DNA of 64,000 bases from Alphaproteobacteria bacterium. Lineage in GTDB: Bacteria > Pseudomonadota > Alphaproteobacteria > Micropepsales > Micropepsaceae. The translations under genes were made by a program, and so were the position numbers. Below the pieces are notes generated by a model. It searched no databases. It saw only the letters and a list, made by a program, of their open reading frames with translations, and was not told where the DNA came from. The stretch spans positions 620,001-684,000 of the forward strand of contig JAFARO010000004.1 in the NCBI GenBank assembly GCA_019245415.1. Direction: 5' to 3'. Below, piece after piece: positions 34,626 through 42,099 of this stretch (its first letter is position 1; every line of letters starts with the position of its first letter).

Positions 34626-35780
34626 GTGAGCGATCTCGAAGCCATCATCGAAACCGGGGCGGCGGCGGCCGTGGAGATCGCGGCGTCGGCGATGGCCGAG
34701 CGCGGCCACGAGGTCCATCCCTGTCCCAATTGCGGCAAGCCGATGATCGGCGCCTATTGCGCGATCTGCGGCCAGGAGCGCGACACCCATCGCCGCTCGG
34801 TCTGGGGGCTCATCCACGCGCTGATGGAGGACATCATCAGCTTCGACAGCCGCGTGCTGCGCACGGCCTATGCGCTGGTGGCGCGGCCGGGCGAGATCGC
34901 GAGCGCGTTCCGGGAGGGACGGCCGCGCCGCTACGTCCCCGCGCTGCGGCTTTATTTCTTCGTCTCGCTGATCTTCTTCGTGGTGCTGGGTCTCTCCAAC
35001 ATCGCGATCATGCAGCTGGTGGTGACGGCGACGCCGGTCAAGATCGTCTGGATCAAGGGCGAAGCCTATGTCCCCAATCCCTCCTACGATCCGGCCGACC
35101 CCGACACGCACTTCATGCCCAAGATGATGAAGATGTCGAAGGAGCGCGCGGCGCAGCCCGGCGGGCATTTCGAATATTCGACCAAGGTCTATTTCTTCGC
35201 CCCCATCGGCGCCCACCAGTCCGAGCTCACGCCCGAGGCGCGCGCCAAGCTCGGGCAGAACAATTTCGACGTCGAGGTCAAGACGCTCGGCAAAGAGGAC
35301 GCCGCCAAGAAGAAGCGCGCGGTGGAGATAAAAAGCTGGATCGAGCGACACGTCTATGACGGGCTGCAGCGGCTGGCCGCCGACCCGGCGGCGCTCAACG
35401 GTCCGCTCACCACCTGGATCCCGCGCGTGCTGTTCCTGCTGGTGCCGCTCTATGCCGCGCTGCTGGCGCTGTTCTATATCCGCCAGCGCAGGAAGTTCTT
35501 CTATGTCGATCACCTGATCTTCTCGCTGTCGATCCATTCCTTCGGCTTCGTGCTGTTGATGCTGGCGGCGGGCGCGGCGCAGATCTTCTCCGGCGGCAAC
35601 GTCGCGCTCGGCACTTTCGTGGTCGCCGGCCTCTACACCCTGATCGCGACGCGCAATTTCTACCGCCAGAGCTGGTTTTGGACCGTGCTGAAATTCGTGC
35701 TGGTGTCGTTCTTCTACGTCGTCTTCTTCGTCCTGCCCGCACTCGGCGCCGTTATCGCGCTGAGCTTTCTGAACGTGTAG
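34626..35780 (+). CDS. DUF3667 membrane protein with zinc-ribbon
   Basis: 384 residues from GTG, 16 bp after pdhC. An N-terminal zinc ribbon (CPNCGKP and CAICGQE, about residues 33-55) precedes DUF3667-type helices: ALRLYFFVSLIFFVVLG near 118, then a long periplasmic or cytoplasmic loop (about 140-265), then four helices (VLFLLVPLYAALLALFYI, LIFSLSIHSFGFVLLML, LGTFVVAGLYTLIA, FVLVSFFYVVFFVLPAL). Function unknown. The tight spacing suggests it is read through with pdhC. Confidence 0.85.
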   Translation: MSDLEAIIETGAAAAVEIAASAMAERGHEVHPCPNCGKPMIGAYCAICGQERDTHRRSVWGLIHALMEDIISFDSRVLRTAYALVARPGEIASAFREGRPRRYVPALRLYFFVSLIFFVVLGLSNIAIMQLVVTATPVKIVWIKGEAYVPNPSYDPADPDTHFMPKMMKMSKERAAQPGGHFEYSTKVYFFAPIGAHQSELTPEARAKLGQNNFDVEVKTLGKEDAAKKKRAVEIKSWIERHVYDGLQRLAADPAALNGPLTTWIPRVLFLLVPLYAALLALFYIRQRRKFFYVDHLIFSLSIHSFGFVLLMLAAGAAQIFSGGNVALGTFVVAGLYTLIATRNFYRQSWFWTVLKFVLVSFFYVVFFVLPALGAVIALSFLNV

Positions 35781-35790
35781 GCAATGACAA

Positions 35791-35969
35791 TCCTCCCCCG
35801 CGTGCGGGGGAGGTGGCGCGAAGCGCCGGAGGGGGGACGCTATCTGACACTATCCCCCTCCGCCTCGCTGACGCTCGGCACCTCCCCCCGGCTTCGCAAG
35901 AGCTACGCCGGGCAAGGAGAATCTCAAGGCCGGCGAAGCGAAGCGTAGACGGCCGTAAACGGGGGAGGA
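35791..35969. repeat. family V repeat with an internal inserted hairpin
   Basis: CCTCCCCCGCGTGCGGGGG on the left, CCGTAAACGGGGGAGG on the right, subterminal GGAGGGGG and CCCCCTCC. The right arm is split after CACCTCCCCC by about 65 bp that contain GGCTTCGCAAGAGCTACGCC and GGCCGGCGAAGCGAAGCG, a possible second insertion. Confidence 0.8.
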
Positions 35970-36046
35970 TGAAAGAACTCGCGCGACGACAAGCTACATA
36001 ATGTCGTGTTATTGAGCCCCCGCAATCCGCACGCTCCCGAGGCCCC

Positions 36047-37426
36047 ATGTCCGACACCTACGACGTCATCGTGATCGGCGGGGGGCCGGGGGGCTACGTG
36101 TCGGCCATCCGCGCCGCGCAGCTGGGCTTGAAGACCGCGGTGGTGGAGCGCGACAGGCTGGGCGGCATCTGCCTCAACTGGGGCTGCATCCCGACCAAGG
36201 CGCTGCTGCGCTCGTCGGAGGTCTTCCATCTGATGCACCGGCTCTCCGAGTTCGGCTTCAGCGCCGGCAATCTCCAATTCGACATCGCGAAGATCGTCGC
36301 GCGCTCGCGGAAAGTTTCGCAGCAGCTTTCCAACGGCGTCGGCTTCCTGATGAAAAAGCACAAGATCGCCGTCATCGCAGGCGAGGCCAAGCTCACCGGC
36401 GCGAACACCGTCGCCGTCGGCGACAAGACCTATGCGGCGAAGAACATCGTGCTCGCGACCGGCGCGCGGGCTCGCACGCTGCCGGGCCTCGAGCCGGACG
36501 GAAAGCTGATCTGGACCTATCGTGAGGCGATGGTGCCGGACGCGTTCCCGAAATCGCTGCTGGTGGTGGGCTCGGGCGCCATCGGCATCGAGTTCGCGAG
36601 CTTCTATCGCACCTTGGGCGCCGAGGTGACGGTGGTCGAGATCCTCGACCGCGTGCTGCCGGTGGAGGATGAGGAGATTTCGCAACTCGCGCAGAAGGCC
36701 TTCGTCAAGCAGGGCATGAAGATTCGCACCGCGACGACTGTCGAGAAACTGGAGAAGGGCGCCGACAGCGTCACCGCGACGCTCAAGACCAAGGACGGCA
36801 AGACCGAGACGCTCGAGATCGCGCGCGTCATTCTCGCCATGGGCATCGTCGGCAATGTCGAAGGCCTGGAGCAAAGCGGCGTGAAGATCGAGAAGACCCA
36901 TGTCGCCGTCGACCGATGGGGCGCGACCGGCGTGGCCGGCCTGTGGGCGATCGGCGATCTCACCGGCCCGCCCTGGCTCGCGCACAAGGCCATGCACGAA
37001 GGCGTCATCGTCGCCGAGCGCATCGCCGGCGTCGAAGGCGTCCATCCGCTCGATGCGTCCAACGTGCCCGGCTGCACCTATTGCTGGCCGCAGGTCGCCT
37101 CGGTCGGCATGACGGAGGCCAAGGCGAAAGGGTCGGGGCGCAAGATCAAGGTCGGCCGCTTCCCCTTCATCGGCAACGGCAAGGCGATCGCGCTCGGCGA
37201 CAGCGAAGGCCTGGTCAAGACCGTGTTCGACGCAGAGACCGGCGAGCTCCTGGGCGCGCACATGATCGGCGCCGAAGTCACCGAGCTGATCCAGGGCTAC
37301 GCCATCGCGCGCGCCGGCGAGCTCACCGACGCCGACCTCGCCCGCACGATCTTCCCGCATCCGACGCTTTCGGAGATGATGCACGAGGCGGTGCTCGACG
37401 CCGACAAGCAGGCGCTGCATATATAA
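36047..37426 (+). CDS. lpdA: dihydrolipoyl dehydrogenase (E3)
   Basis: 459 residues. FAD-binding GGGPGGYVSAIRAAQLG at the N-terminus, redox-active disulfide C42/C47 in GGICLNWGCIPTKAL, NAD-binding GSGAIGIEFASFY, and the C-terminal base in HPTLSEMMHEA. It reoxidises the dihydrolipoyl groups of pdhB and pdhC. The helper motif NWGC instead of NVGC is common in the PDH-linked alphaproteobacterial enzyme. Last of the pdh set; a V repeat lies upstream. Confidence 0.97.
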   Translation: MSDTYDVIVIGGGPGGYVSAIRAAQLGLKTAVVERDRLGGICLNWGCIPTKALLRSSEVFHLMHRLSEFGFSAGNLQFDIAKIVARSRKVSQQLSNGVGFLMKKHKIAVIAGEAKLTGANTVAVGDKTYAAKNIVLATGARARTLPGLEPDGKLIWTYREAMVPDAFPKSLLVVGSGAIGIEFASFYRTLGAEVTVVEILDRVLPVEDEEISQLAQKAFVKQGMKIRTATTVEKLEKGADSVTATLKTKDGKTETLEIARVILAMGIVGNVEGLEQSGVKIEKTHVAVDRWGATGVAGLWAIGDLTGPPWLAHKAMHEGVIVAERIAGVEGVHPLDASNVPGCTYCWPQVASVGMTEAKAKGSGRKIKVGRFPFIGNGKAIALGDSEGLVKTVFDAETGELLGAHMIGAEVTELIQGYAIARAGELTDADLARTIFPHPTLSEMMHEAVLDADKQALHI

Positions 37427-37435
37427 AACAAGAGA

Positions 37436-37610
37436 CTCCCTCTCCCCCCTTTTGGGGGGGAGAGGGTCAGGGTGAGGGGGTGCCGGGAGTCGGAATACAG
37501 ACGTCGGGGATCAGATCGCGCTGTAGGGGCATGTCCATCCGATCCCTGTATTCCGTGTTCTGACTTCTGACACCCCCTCACCCCGGCCCTCTCCCCCGAG
37601 TGGGGGAGAC
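37436..37610. repeat. family L composite palindromic repeat
   Basis: Outer CCCTCTCCCCCC / GGGGGGAGAGGG and CACCCCCTCACCCCGGCCC; inner palindrome of GGAGTCGGAATACAGA and TCTGACTTCTGACACC type. It ends 20 bp before the IS1595-like element. Confidence 0.85.
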
Positions 37611-37691
37611 GGAGGACCGATAAATTTATTCGGAACTATGCCGTTGACGCACAGGCACAAGATGTAGGGGCGCGCGGTGACTAGACGGCGT

Positions 37692-38075
37692 TCATTCCCC
37701 GGCTGGGCCTTTTGGCTGATTCTCGCCATCGCCTTGTGGCCTTTCTTTTCTCGGTAGCAAGCCGAATAGGAAGAGGGCGCTTAGGTACAACGTCGCCAGC
37801 AAAACGAAGGGCCAAATCACGAAGGGGTCAGGGAACAGGACCGCCTTTAGGGCGTCGTCGGCGGCGGATTTCTTATCGAATGGGACGAAGTACCGCGCTG
37901 CCATTTCCCCTTGCGATGCTGCCGCATTCCAAAACGTCATAACAATTTCGCCGACAAACAACAGGACCACAGTGGGCCAGAACAGCCACACGTATTCCTT
38001 CGGATGTACATAAGCGAACCAAGTAATGCCGCTGATCGCCAGCACGACTAGCGGCCACAATAGCCCCTGTTCCAT
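37692..38075 (-). CDS. membrane cargo protein of the IS1595-like element
   Basis: 127 residues from ATG 38075 (AGGGGAAG upstream). Three predicted helices: LWPLVVLAISGITWFAYV, YVWLFWPTVVLLFVGEIVM and FVIWPFVLLATLYLSALFLFG, with a polar loop and a charged tail. No family recognised. Downstream of and on the same strand as the transposase, 48 bp away, so probably co-transcribed. Confidence 0.65.
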   Translation of the reverse strand: MEQGLLWPLVVLAISGITWFAYVHPKEYVWLFWPTVVLLFVGEIVMTFWNAAASQGEMAARYFVPFDKKSAADDALKAVLFPDPFVIWPFVLLATLYLSALFLFGLLPRKERPQGDGENQPKGPAGE

Positions 38076-38123
38076 CTTCTTCCCCTGGTTGCCTGCCAGC
38101 ATACCAAGGGAGAAATGTGGCAG

Positions 38124-39068
38124 CTAGGCTTGTGCCGCTGCTATTGGCGATTTGTAGGTCAAGCGCTTCCCGTCGCCGCGCACGATGGCGCGCACGGTCC
38201 GGTCGGCGTCGCTGTCCTTGCGAAGCGACCAACGGAAGGCGAACTCATCGCAGTACTTGTTCAAGTGCTTGCGCGAGACGGAATGGAAACTGCCGTTGAT
38301 GCCGCGCTTCAAGAGGGCAAAGAACGCTTCAACCTGATTAGTGGAAGCTTTGCCGCGCTTGTACTCGCCGCGCGAATGATTGACGGTGTGATGGCCGCCC
38401 TCAAATTCGTTGCCGATACCCTTATAGGCGTTGAACTCGTCGGTCATAATCGCGGCGGACGGATCGACCAATTCGCGGATCGAAGTTTTGAGCGTCTTAG
38501 CCGTAACGTTCGGGACGACATGGGCGCGGATACGGCCATCGCGTTCCACAAGCGCCAGAACCGGGACCTTCTTTGTGCCGCGTCCAACGTGTTTCTTTTC
38601 TTCTTTGGTCAGCTTGCCGACCTTGCCAGCGAATTTGCGCGGCTTTCCGCCGACATAGGTTTCGTCAACCTCAACCTCGCCAGTGAGCAACCCGCGAAGT
38701 GGTTCTTGCTTCATCGCATGGCGGATGCGGTGCGCGAGGTGCCACGCGCACTTGTAAGAACCGATGCCAAGCTGGCGTTGAAGCTGTAGCGCGCTGATAC
38801 CCTTCTTTGCGCTTGCCATGATCGAAAACGCCATAAGCCAAAGCCGATACGGAATGTGCGAGTCGTGCAACACGGTATTGACCCGGACCGTGAATTGCAT
38901 CTTGCAATCACCGCAACGGTACAGGCCCGGACGCGCCTCGCTCTTGATCGTACGAATGTTTTCGAAGCAACCGCAATGCGCGCAAACTGGGCCATTCGGC
39001 CAGCGGATACGCTCCAGCATTTCACGGGCTTCGGTTTCGGTTAGGGCGGAAAGGGTCGCGAGGTTCAT
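38124..39068 (-). CDS. ISXO2-like transposase (IS1595 family)
   Basis: 314 residues. N-terminal zinc ribbon (CAHCG at 29-33, CGDC at 52-55), then the ISXO2-like DDE domain: D135 in VEVDETYVGGK, second Asp in IMTDEFNAYK, and NQVEAFFALLKRG carrying the third acidic residue, with the family His-rich HHTVNH. Length and motifs are intact. A palindrome between this gene and the divergent HTH gene may control both. Confidence 0.95.
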   Translation of the reverse strand: MNLATLSALTETEAREMLERIRWPNGPVCAHCGCFENIRTIKSEARPGLYRCGDCKMQFTVRVNTVLHDSHIPYRLWLMAFSIMASAKKGISALQLQRQLGIGSYKCAWHLAHRIRHAMKQEPLRGLLTGEVEVDETYVGGKPRKFAGKVGKLTKEEKKHVGRGTKKVPVLALVERDGRIRAHVVPNVTAKTLKTSIRELVDPSAAIMTDEFNAYKGIGNEFEGGHHTVNHSRGEYKRGKASTNQVEAFFALLKRGINGSFHSVSRKHLNKYCDEFAFRWSLRKDSDADRTVRAIVRGDGKRLTYKSPIAAAQA

Positions 39069-39086
39069 CTGAAATCAGCCTTGACG

Positions 39087-39140
39087 TTGTATGCAGTATG
39101 TAGGACACTCCGGCCCGCTTGTCAAGCGGAGTGCATACAA
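39087..39140. promoter_or_regulatory. inverted repeat between transposase and HTH gene
   Basis: TTGTATGCA at 39087-39095 and TGCATACAA at 39132-39140 are perfect 9-bp arms 36 bp apart, flanking both divergent starts. TTGACG at 39081-39086 resembles a -35 box. Likely binding site of the adjacent 76-residue HTH protein. Confidence 0.5.
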
Positions 39141-39141
39141 T

Positions 39142-39372
39142 ATGGCGCAAGATTTTCGAGGGGCCACAGATGAGCTTTTGGCCTGCATCAGCCACCAAGC
39201 CCTCGCTGAGGCCCTAGGGGTGAGCGTGGCGACTGTCCGGCAGGCGCGGCTTGATCCCGAGGCAAAGGCCAGTCGGTCCCCTCCGCAAGGCTGGGAGCGC
39301 GTGGTAGGCCGGATGGCGCGCGAGCAAGCGGCCAAGTTTCAGCGACTTGCGAAGCGGCTAGGAGCCGCTTGA
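39142..39372 (+). CDS. small HTH DNA-binding cargo protein
   Basis: 76 residues from ATG 39142; an in-frame ATG at 39091 lies inside the presumed operator. A helix-turn-helix is visible at about residues 16-36 (HQALAEALGVSVATVRQARLD), followed by a basic tail with GWERVVGRMAREQAAKFQRL. Divergent from the transposase, with a 9-bp dyad at its promoter, so it is probably a repressor of the element. Confidence 0.7.
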   Translation: MAQDFRGATDELLACISHQALAEALGVSVATVRQARLDPEAKASRSPPQGWERVVGRMAREQAAKFQRLAKRLGAA

Positions 39373-39381
39373 CTTAGGGTC

Positions 39382-39475
39382 TACCCGCAGCGAGACTCGA
39401 ACTCGCACGGTGCCGGGTTAGGGCGCTCCAGGGGAGTCCAATTCCCCCGCGTCTGCCAAATTCCGCCATGCGGGC
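39382..39475 (-). tRNA. class II (leucine-type) tRNA with UGG anticodon
   Basis: 94 nt. Acceptor GCCCGCA pairs with TGCGGGT (one G-U) and the discriminator is A. D arm GCG-loop-CGC with GG in the loop. Anticodon stem GGGGA/TCCCC, loop ATTGGAC, so the anticodon is TGG at 39438-39440 (reads CCA Pro codons). Long variable arm as in tRNA-Leu. T arm GCGAG-TTCGAGT-CTCGC. No encoded CCA. Body, long arm and A73 are leucine identity features. The D loop is one nucleotide longer than usual. Could be a degenerate pseudo-tRNA. Confidence 0.7.
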
Positions 39476-39526
39476 AAAAAGCGCTTCTCCGGCCCCTTCG
39501 ACGAGAACCGGAGAAGCTTTCAGCCG

Positions 39527-39555
39527 ACGCCGCCTTCGGGCGGCGTTTTGCTTTT
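39527..39555 (+). terminator. rho-independent terminator
   Basis: Stem ACGCCGCC - TTCG - GGCGGCGT followed by TTTGCTTTT. Fits the end of the HTH-gene transcript. A second 9-bp hairpin (CTTCTCCGG / CCGGAGAAG) precedes it at 39484-39516. Confidence 0.7.
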
Positions 39556-39726
39556 CGGCGGCTAAGGCGGGTCCATGCGAATCGCTCCTTGGGTTGCCCA
39601 AGAAGGTTGCGTGGGGAGAAATTCGCCGTCCAATTCCGCCGCTAATTCGCGGGCTATCGGCGGATTTTTTTGGCAAGCATTGAAATAGAAGGGTTTTTTC
39701 TATCGAAATTCGCCAGCACGCGCTAT

Positions 39727-40353
39727 TTATTCGCCAGCTGCCTTCCTTCCTCTCTTCCTTGGGCGAAGGGCAGCTATCGCGTCTCGTGCCGCTTTGCGGC
39801 TGACAGACTTGCCTTGGAACATTCCCTTCGCTGATTCCCATGCCTTATCGCCTGTGTCCTCATTTTCGGGATAGACGGCGACGTAAAGCTCGGCCCATCG
39901 CTTTAAGTCCGCGTCAGATACCGGACGCCCTTTTGAGATTGGTTCGATAGCATTTCCCATTTCGCTTCTTTCGGACGCCGGTGTAGGGCGATTGGGAAAC
40001 ATGCGAAGGACGTGTTCCTTGAGAAACCGAATATCCGTGCAGGTGAAAGTTCTTGCGCCATAGATCGGGTCTCGTAGATAGAATCTAGCCTGTGCTGCCG
40101 CCCATAGGTGCATTGGCTGTTGGAGGTGTTGCCAAAGGCCAGCGTCAATTGGACAGTCCTCGGAAATATCCGGCTCGCCATCGTCGTCAACTAAGGACAC
40201 GCGACCGGCAACGGCTTGCAGAAGATTCCCGCTAAGCCTTTCCATGATGATTGATTGCGCGCTGTCGCCAATTGCTTCGGATACGATTGCCAACGCTTCC
40301 TTTGGCGTGATCCAATCGTGCCCCGCAATCGGGCGCGGTCGTTTCGCAGACAT
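39727..40353 (-). CDS. hypothetical cargo protein of the IS1595-like element
   Basis: 208 residues from ATG 40353 (GTG 40359 possible). Mostly helical, no signal peptide. ITPKEALAIVSEAIGD suggests a small N-terminal domain found in some phage or element proteins; DADLKRWAELYVAVYP and SRKAARDAIAALRPRKRGRKA form a helical, basic C-terminus that may bind nucleic acid. Lower GC than surrounding chromosome. Function unknown. Confidence 0.6.
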   Translation of the reverse strand: MSAKRPRPIAGHDWITPKEALAIVSEAIGDSAQSIIMERLSGNLLQAVAGRVSLVDDDGEPDISEDCPIDAGLWQHLQQPMHLWAAAQARFYLRDPIYGARTFTCTDIRFLKEHVLRMFPNRPTPASERSEMGNAIEPISKGRPVSDADLKRWAELYVAVYPENEDTGDKAWESAKGMFQGKSVSRKAARDAIAALRPRKRGRKAAGE

Positions 40354-40471
40354 CCCCACTCCGGCAGGGCTCCGAAGGGTGAGAAGGGGAAGCGCGCCGG
40401 AGTGCCGCGCTTGTCGGATGGCCGTCCTATCCCCTAGCGCAAGTTATAGCTGAATCGGGTAGGATAGGACT

Positions 40472-40603
40472 ATGCCGAAAGCCAAGCCGAAGAAAGCCGC
40501 GCCTAAGAGTAAGCCGCTCGATTTCGAGGCGTTTGTGCGTGGCGCGCTCGCTTCCGGCAAGCCACCAAAGGCCAAGCAGCGAAAGCGGAAGGCGAAGAAA
40601 TAG
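40472..40603 (+). CDS. 43-residue Lys/Arg-rich protein
   Basis: ATG to TAG, 43 residues: a lysine/proline-rich head (MPKAKPKKAAPKSKPLDFE), a short helix FVRGALASG and a tail of Lys and Arg. Its stop overlaps the GTG of the next gene (TAGTG), which supports translation. Such basic peptides may bind nucleic acid. Confidence 0.5.
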   Translation: MPKAKPKKAAPKSKPLDFEAFVRGALASGKPPKAKQRKRKAKK

Positions 40604-40797
40604 TGGCGGCGCGTCTGGGGCAGGTTCTGTACTGGGGCGCGTCCGCCTTAGCAGTAGTTGCGGCCCTAACGGGGCTATGGGCGGCTGGCACTGTGCAGGG
40701 CGCGTACGCCTATGGGCAAGCCATGCTCGCTGTCGCCATAGCGGCGCTAATCTGGTTGCTTGGACGCGCAGTCCTATACGTTCTCGCTGGCAAATAA
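40603..40797 (+). CDS. small two-helix membrane cargo protein
   Basis: 64 residues from GTG overlapping the previous stop. Two membrane helices (VLYWGASALAVVAALTGLWAA and AMLAVAIAALIWLLGRAVLYV). Seen near the right end of the IS1595-like element. No homology recognised. Confidence 0.55.
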   Translation: MAARLGQVLYWGASALAVVAALTGLWAAGTVQGAYAYGQAMLAVAIAALIWLLGRAVLYVLAGK

Positions 40798-40940
40798 CCC
40801 CCCGCCGGAACCGTCGCCCTAGACTTTGTGTCAACCCCCGCTGCTGTGCGTCAACGGCATAGTTCCGAATTTATTTCTTTCACACAGAACGCGAATTCCT
40901 CGGCTATGCTTTCCGTCGTCGAAGGTGAGGGGGCTCAACC

Positions 40941-41309
40941 ATGCGTTCGGTGTTGGTGATACTCGCGGCGGTGCTGATCGTTCCGCTGTTCACGCTCGGC
41001 GTGCTCTATGCGCGCGGCGGCAAGGTGGTGGTGGTGCACAACAGCGGCGCGTCGAGCTTGGAAGCGCAGGTGCGCGGCGAGTCCCAGGGCTATGTCGAAA
41101 ACACCGACAAGCGCACCGTGCATGCGGGTTCGTGGGACTGGATGATCTTCTTTCCCAGGATCGCCGGTCCGCTGGCGCTGCATTGCGTCGACGGCGGCGG
41201 GCTGTCGCTGACCCAGCTCGGCCCCAACGCGCCGCCGCGCTTCCTCTATGCCAGCGTCACGCTGCAGGGCTGCGGCCATGTCGCGCAGCGCAGCGGCTGG
41301 GGCCTGTAG
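40941..41309 (+). CDS. membrane-anchored small protein of unknown function
   Basis: 122 residues: an N-terminal membrane anchor or signal (VLVILAAVLIVPLFTLGVLYA) and a periplasmic beta-rich part of about 95 residues (VVVVHNSGASSLEAQVRGESQGY, WDWMIFFPRIAGPLALHC) with two Cys that could pair. Start follows GAGGGGG. Convergent, 4 bp apart, with the receiver gene. No family recognised. Confidence 0.65.
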   Translation: MRSVLVILAAVLIVPLFTLGVLYARGGKVVVVHNSGASSLEAQVRGESQGYVENTDKRTVHAGSWDWMIFFPRIAGPLALHCVDGGGLSLTQLGPNAPPRFLYASVTLQGCGHVAQRSGWGL

Positions 41310-41313
41310 CGCG

Positions 41314-41697
41314 CTATCTCGTCAGCGTCTCCAAGGCGGCGCGCACGGCGAGCCCGAGCTTGCGGCGCGAGATCGGCTTCAGCAGGCCGGTCTCGGCGCC
41401 CAGCCGCTCCATCACGCGCAGCAGGAATTCGGCGCTGAACATGCCGAAGGCCGCGGTCATCGCCACGAACTTGGTGCCGGGATGAAGGCGGCGGATCGCC
41501 AGCATGCACTCGACGCCGTCCATGCCCGGCATCACGATCTCCAGGATGACGAGATCGGGGCGCTCGCGCTGCGCCAGGCGCAGGCCTGCCTCGCCGGATA
41601 TGGCGCGGTCGACCGTCAGGCCCAGCGCCTCGAGATTGCGGGCAAGGCCGTTGCGTGTTCTATCGTCGGGATCGATCACCAGGGCATGCAGCGGCAT
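41314..41697 (-). CDS. stand-alone receiver domain with Asp-to-Glu at the phospho site
   Basis: 127 residues, a single CheY-like receiver. Acidic pocket DPDD (9-12), Thr in FVAMTAAFG, and Lys in LLKPISRR are in place, but the phospho-acceptor position is E53 (LVILEIVMPGMDG) instead of Asp. The codon is GAG, so this is not a reading ambiguity. Asp-to-Glu often mimics phosphorylation, so the protein may be constitutively on or a pseudo-receiver. No kinase is adjacent; the orphan kinase at 12 kb is only a loose candidate. Confidence 0.9.
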   Translation of the reverse strand: MPLHALVIDPDDRTRNGLARNLEALGLTVDRAISGEAGLRLAQRERPDLVILEIVMPGMDGVECMLAIRRLHPGTKFVAMTAAFGMFSAEFLLRVMERLGAETGLLKPISRRKLGLAVRAALETLTR

Positions 41698-41741
41698 AAA
41701 GGCGGCGCACCGCGGCGCGAACGCGCTACGGCGCTGAACTC

Positions 41742-41760
41742 CATCTGCGATTTGCAGATG
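41742..41760. promoter_or_regulatory. palindrome upstream of the receiver gene
   Basis: CATCTGC - GATTT - GCAGATG, perfect 7-bp arms, 45 bp upstream of the receiver start. The 402-bp gap otherwise holds an H repeat (41872-42070) and a GGCGCGCC pair at about 41780-41815. Confidence 0.4.
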
Positions 41761-41871
41761 CTATGTAGTGCGCGGCTGAGGCGCGCCGCACCTCGTAGGA
41801 TTGCGAGGCGCGCCGGTTGGGACTGCCAATGCATGCAATCGCCCCACAGAGCTCGGTCTCCGTCATGCTGA

Positions 41872-42070
41872 GATGCGAGCGCAGCGAGCCTCGAAGCACG
41901 CGCGGGCTCTCTCAGGTGGTGGCGAGCTCGCTCTCCGTCATGCTGAGGTGCGAGCGCAGCGAGCCTCGAAGCACGCGCGGGCTCTCTCAGGGTGGTGGCG
42001 AGCCTCGAAGCACGTACGATGGCGATGTCATCCTTCGAGGCCCGGCTGCGCCGGGCACCTCAGGATGACG
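41872..42070. repeat. family H repeat with a 65-bp tandem duplication
   Basis: GTCATGCTGAGATGCGAGCG at 41872 and GTCATGCTGAGGTGCGAGCG at 41937 start two near-identical 65-bp units that include GCCTCGAAGCACGCGCGGGC. A final hairpin CCTTCGAGGCCCGG / GCACCTCAGGATGACG closes the array. Confidence 0.85.
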
Positions 42071-42099
42071 ACAATGGATCGATCTGCGCTCAGCCAAAC

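Larger units (their letters stand above)
37631..40867. mobile_element. IS1595-like element with many cargo genes, 3237 bp
   Basis: Perfect 24-bp terminal inverted repeats beginning CGGAACTATGCCGTTGACGC at 37631-37654 and inverted at 40844-40867. Direct target duplication AATTTATT at 37623-37630 and 40868-40875 (8 bp, as expected for IS1595). Contents: a membrane protein, an ISXO2-like transposase, an HTH protein, a tRNA gene, a 208-residue protein, a 43-residue basic protein and a two-helix membrane protein. Intact ends indicate a recent or active element. Confidence 0.93.

Noticed and set aside
41872..42070. Possible CRISPR-like direct repeats
   Set aside because: Only two 65-bp units, no unique spacers, and the sequence is an H-family palindrome found elsewhere.
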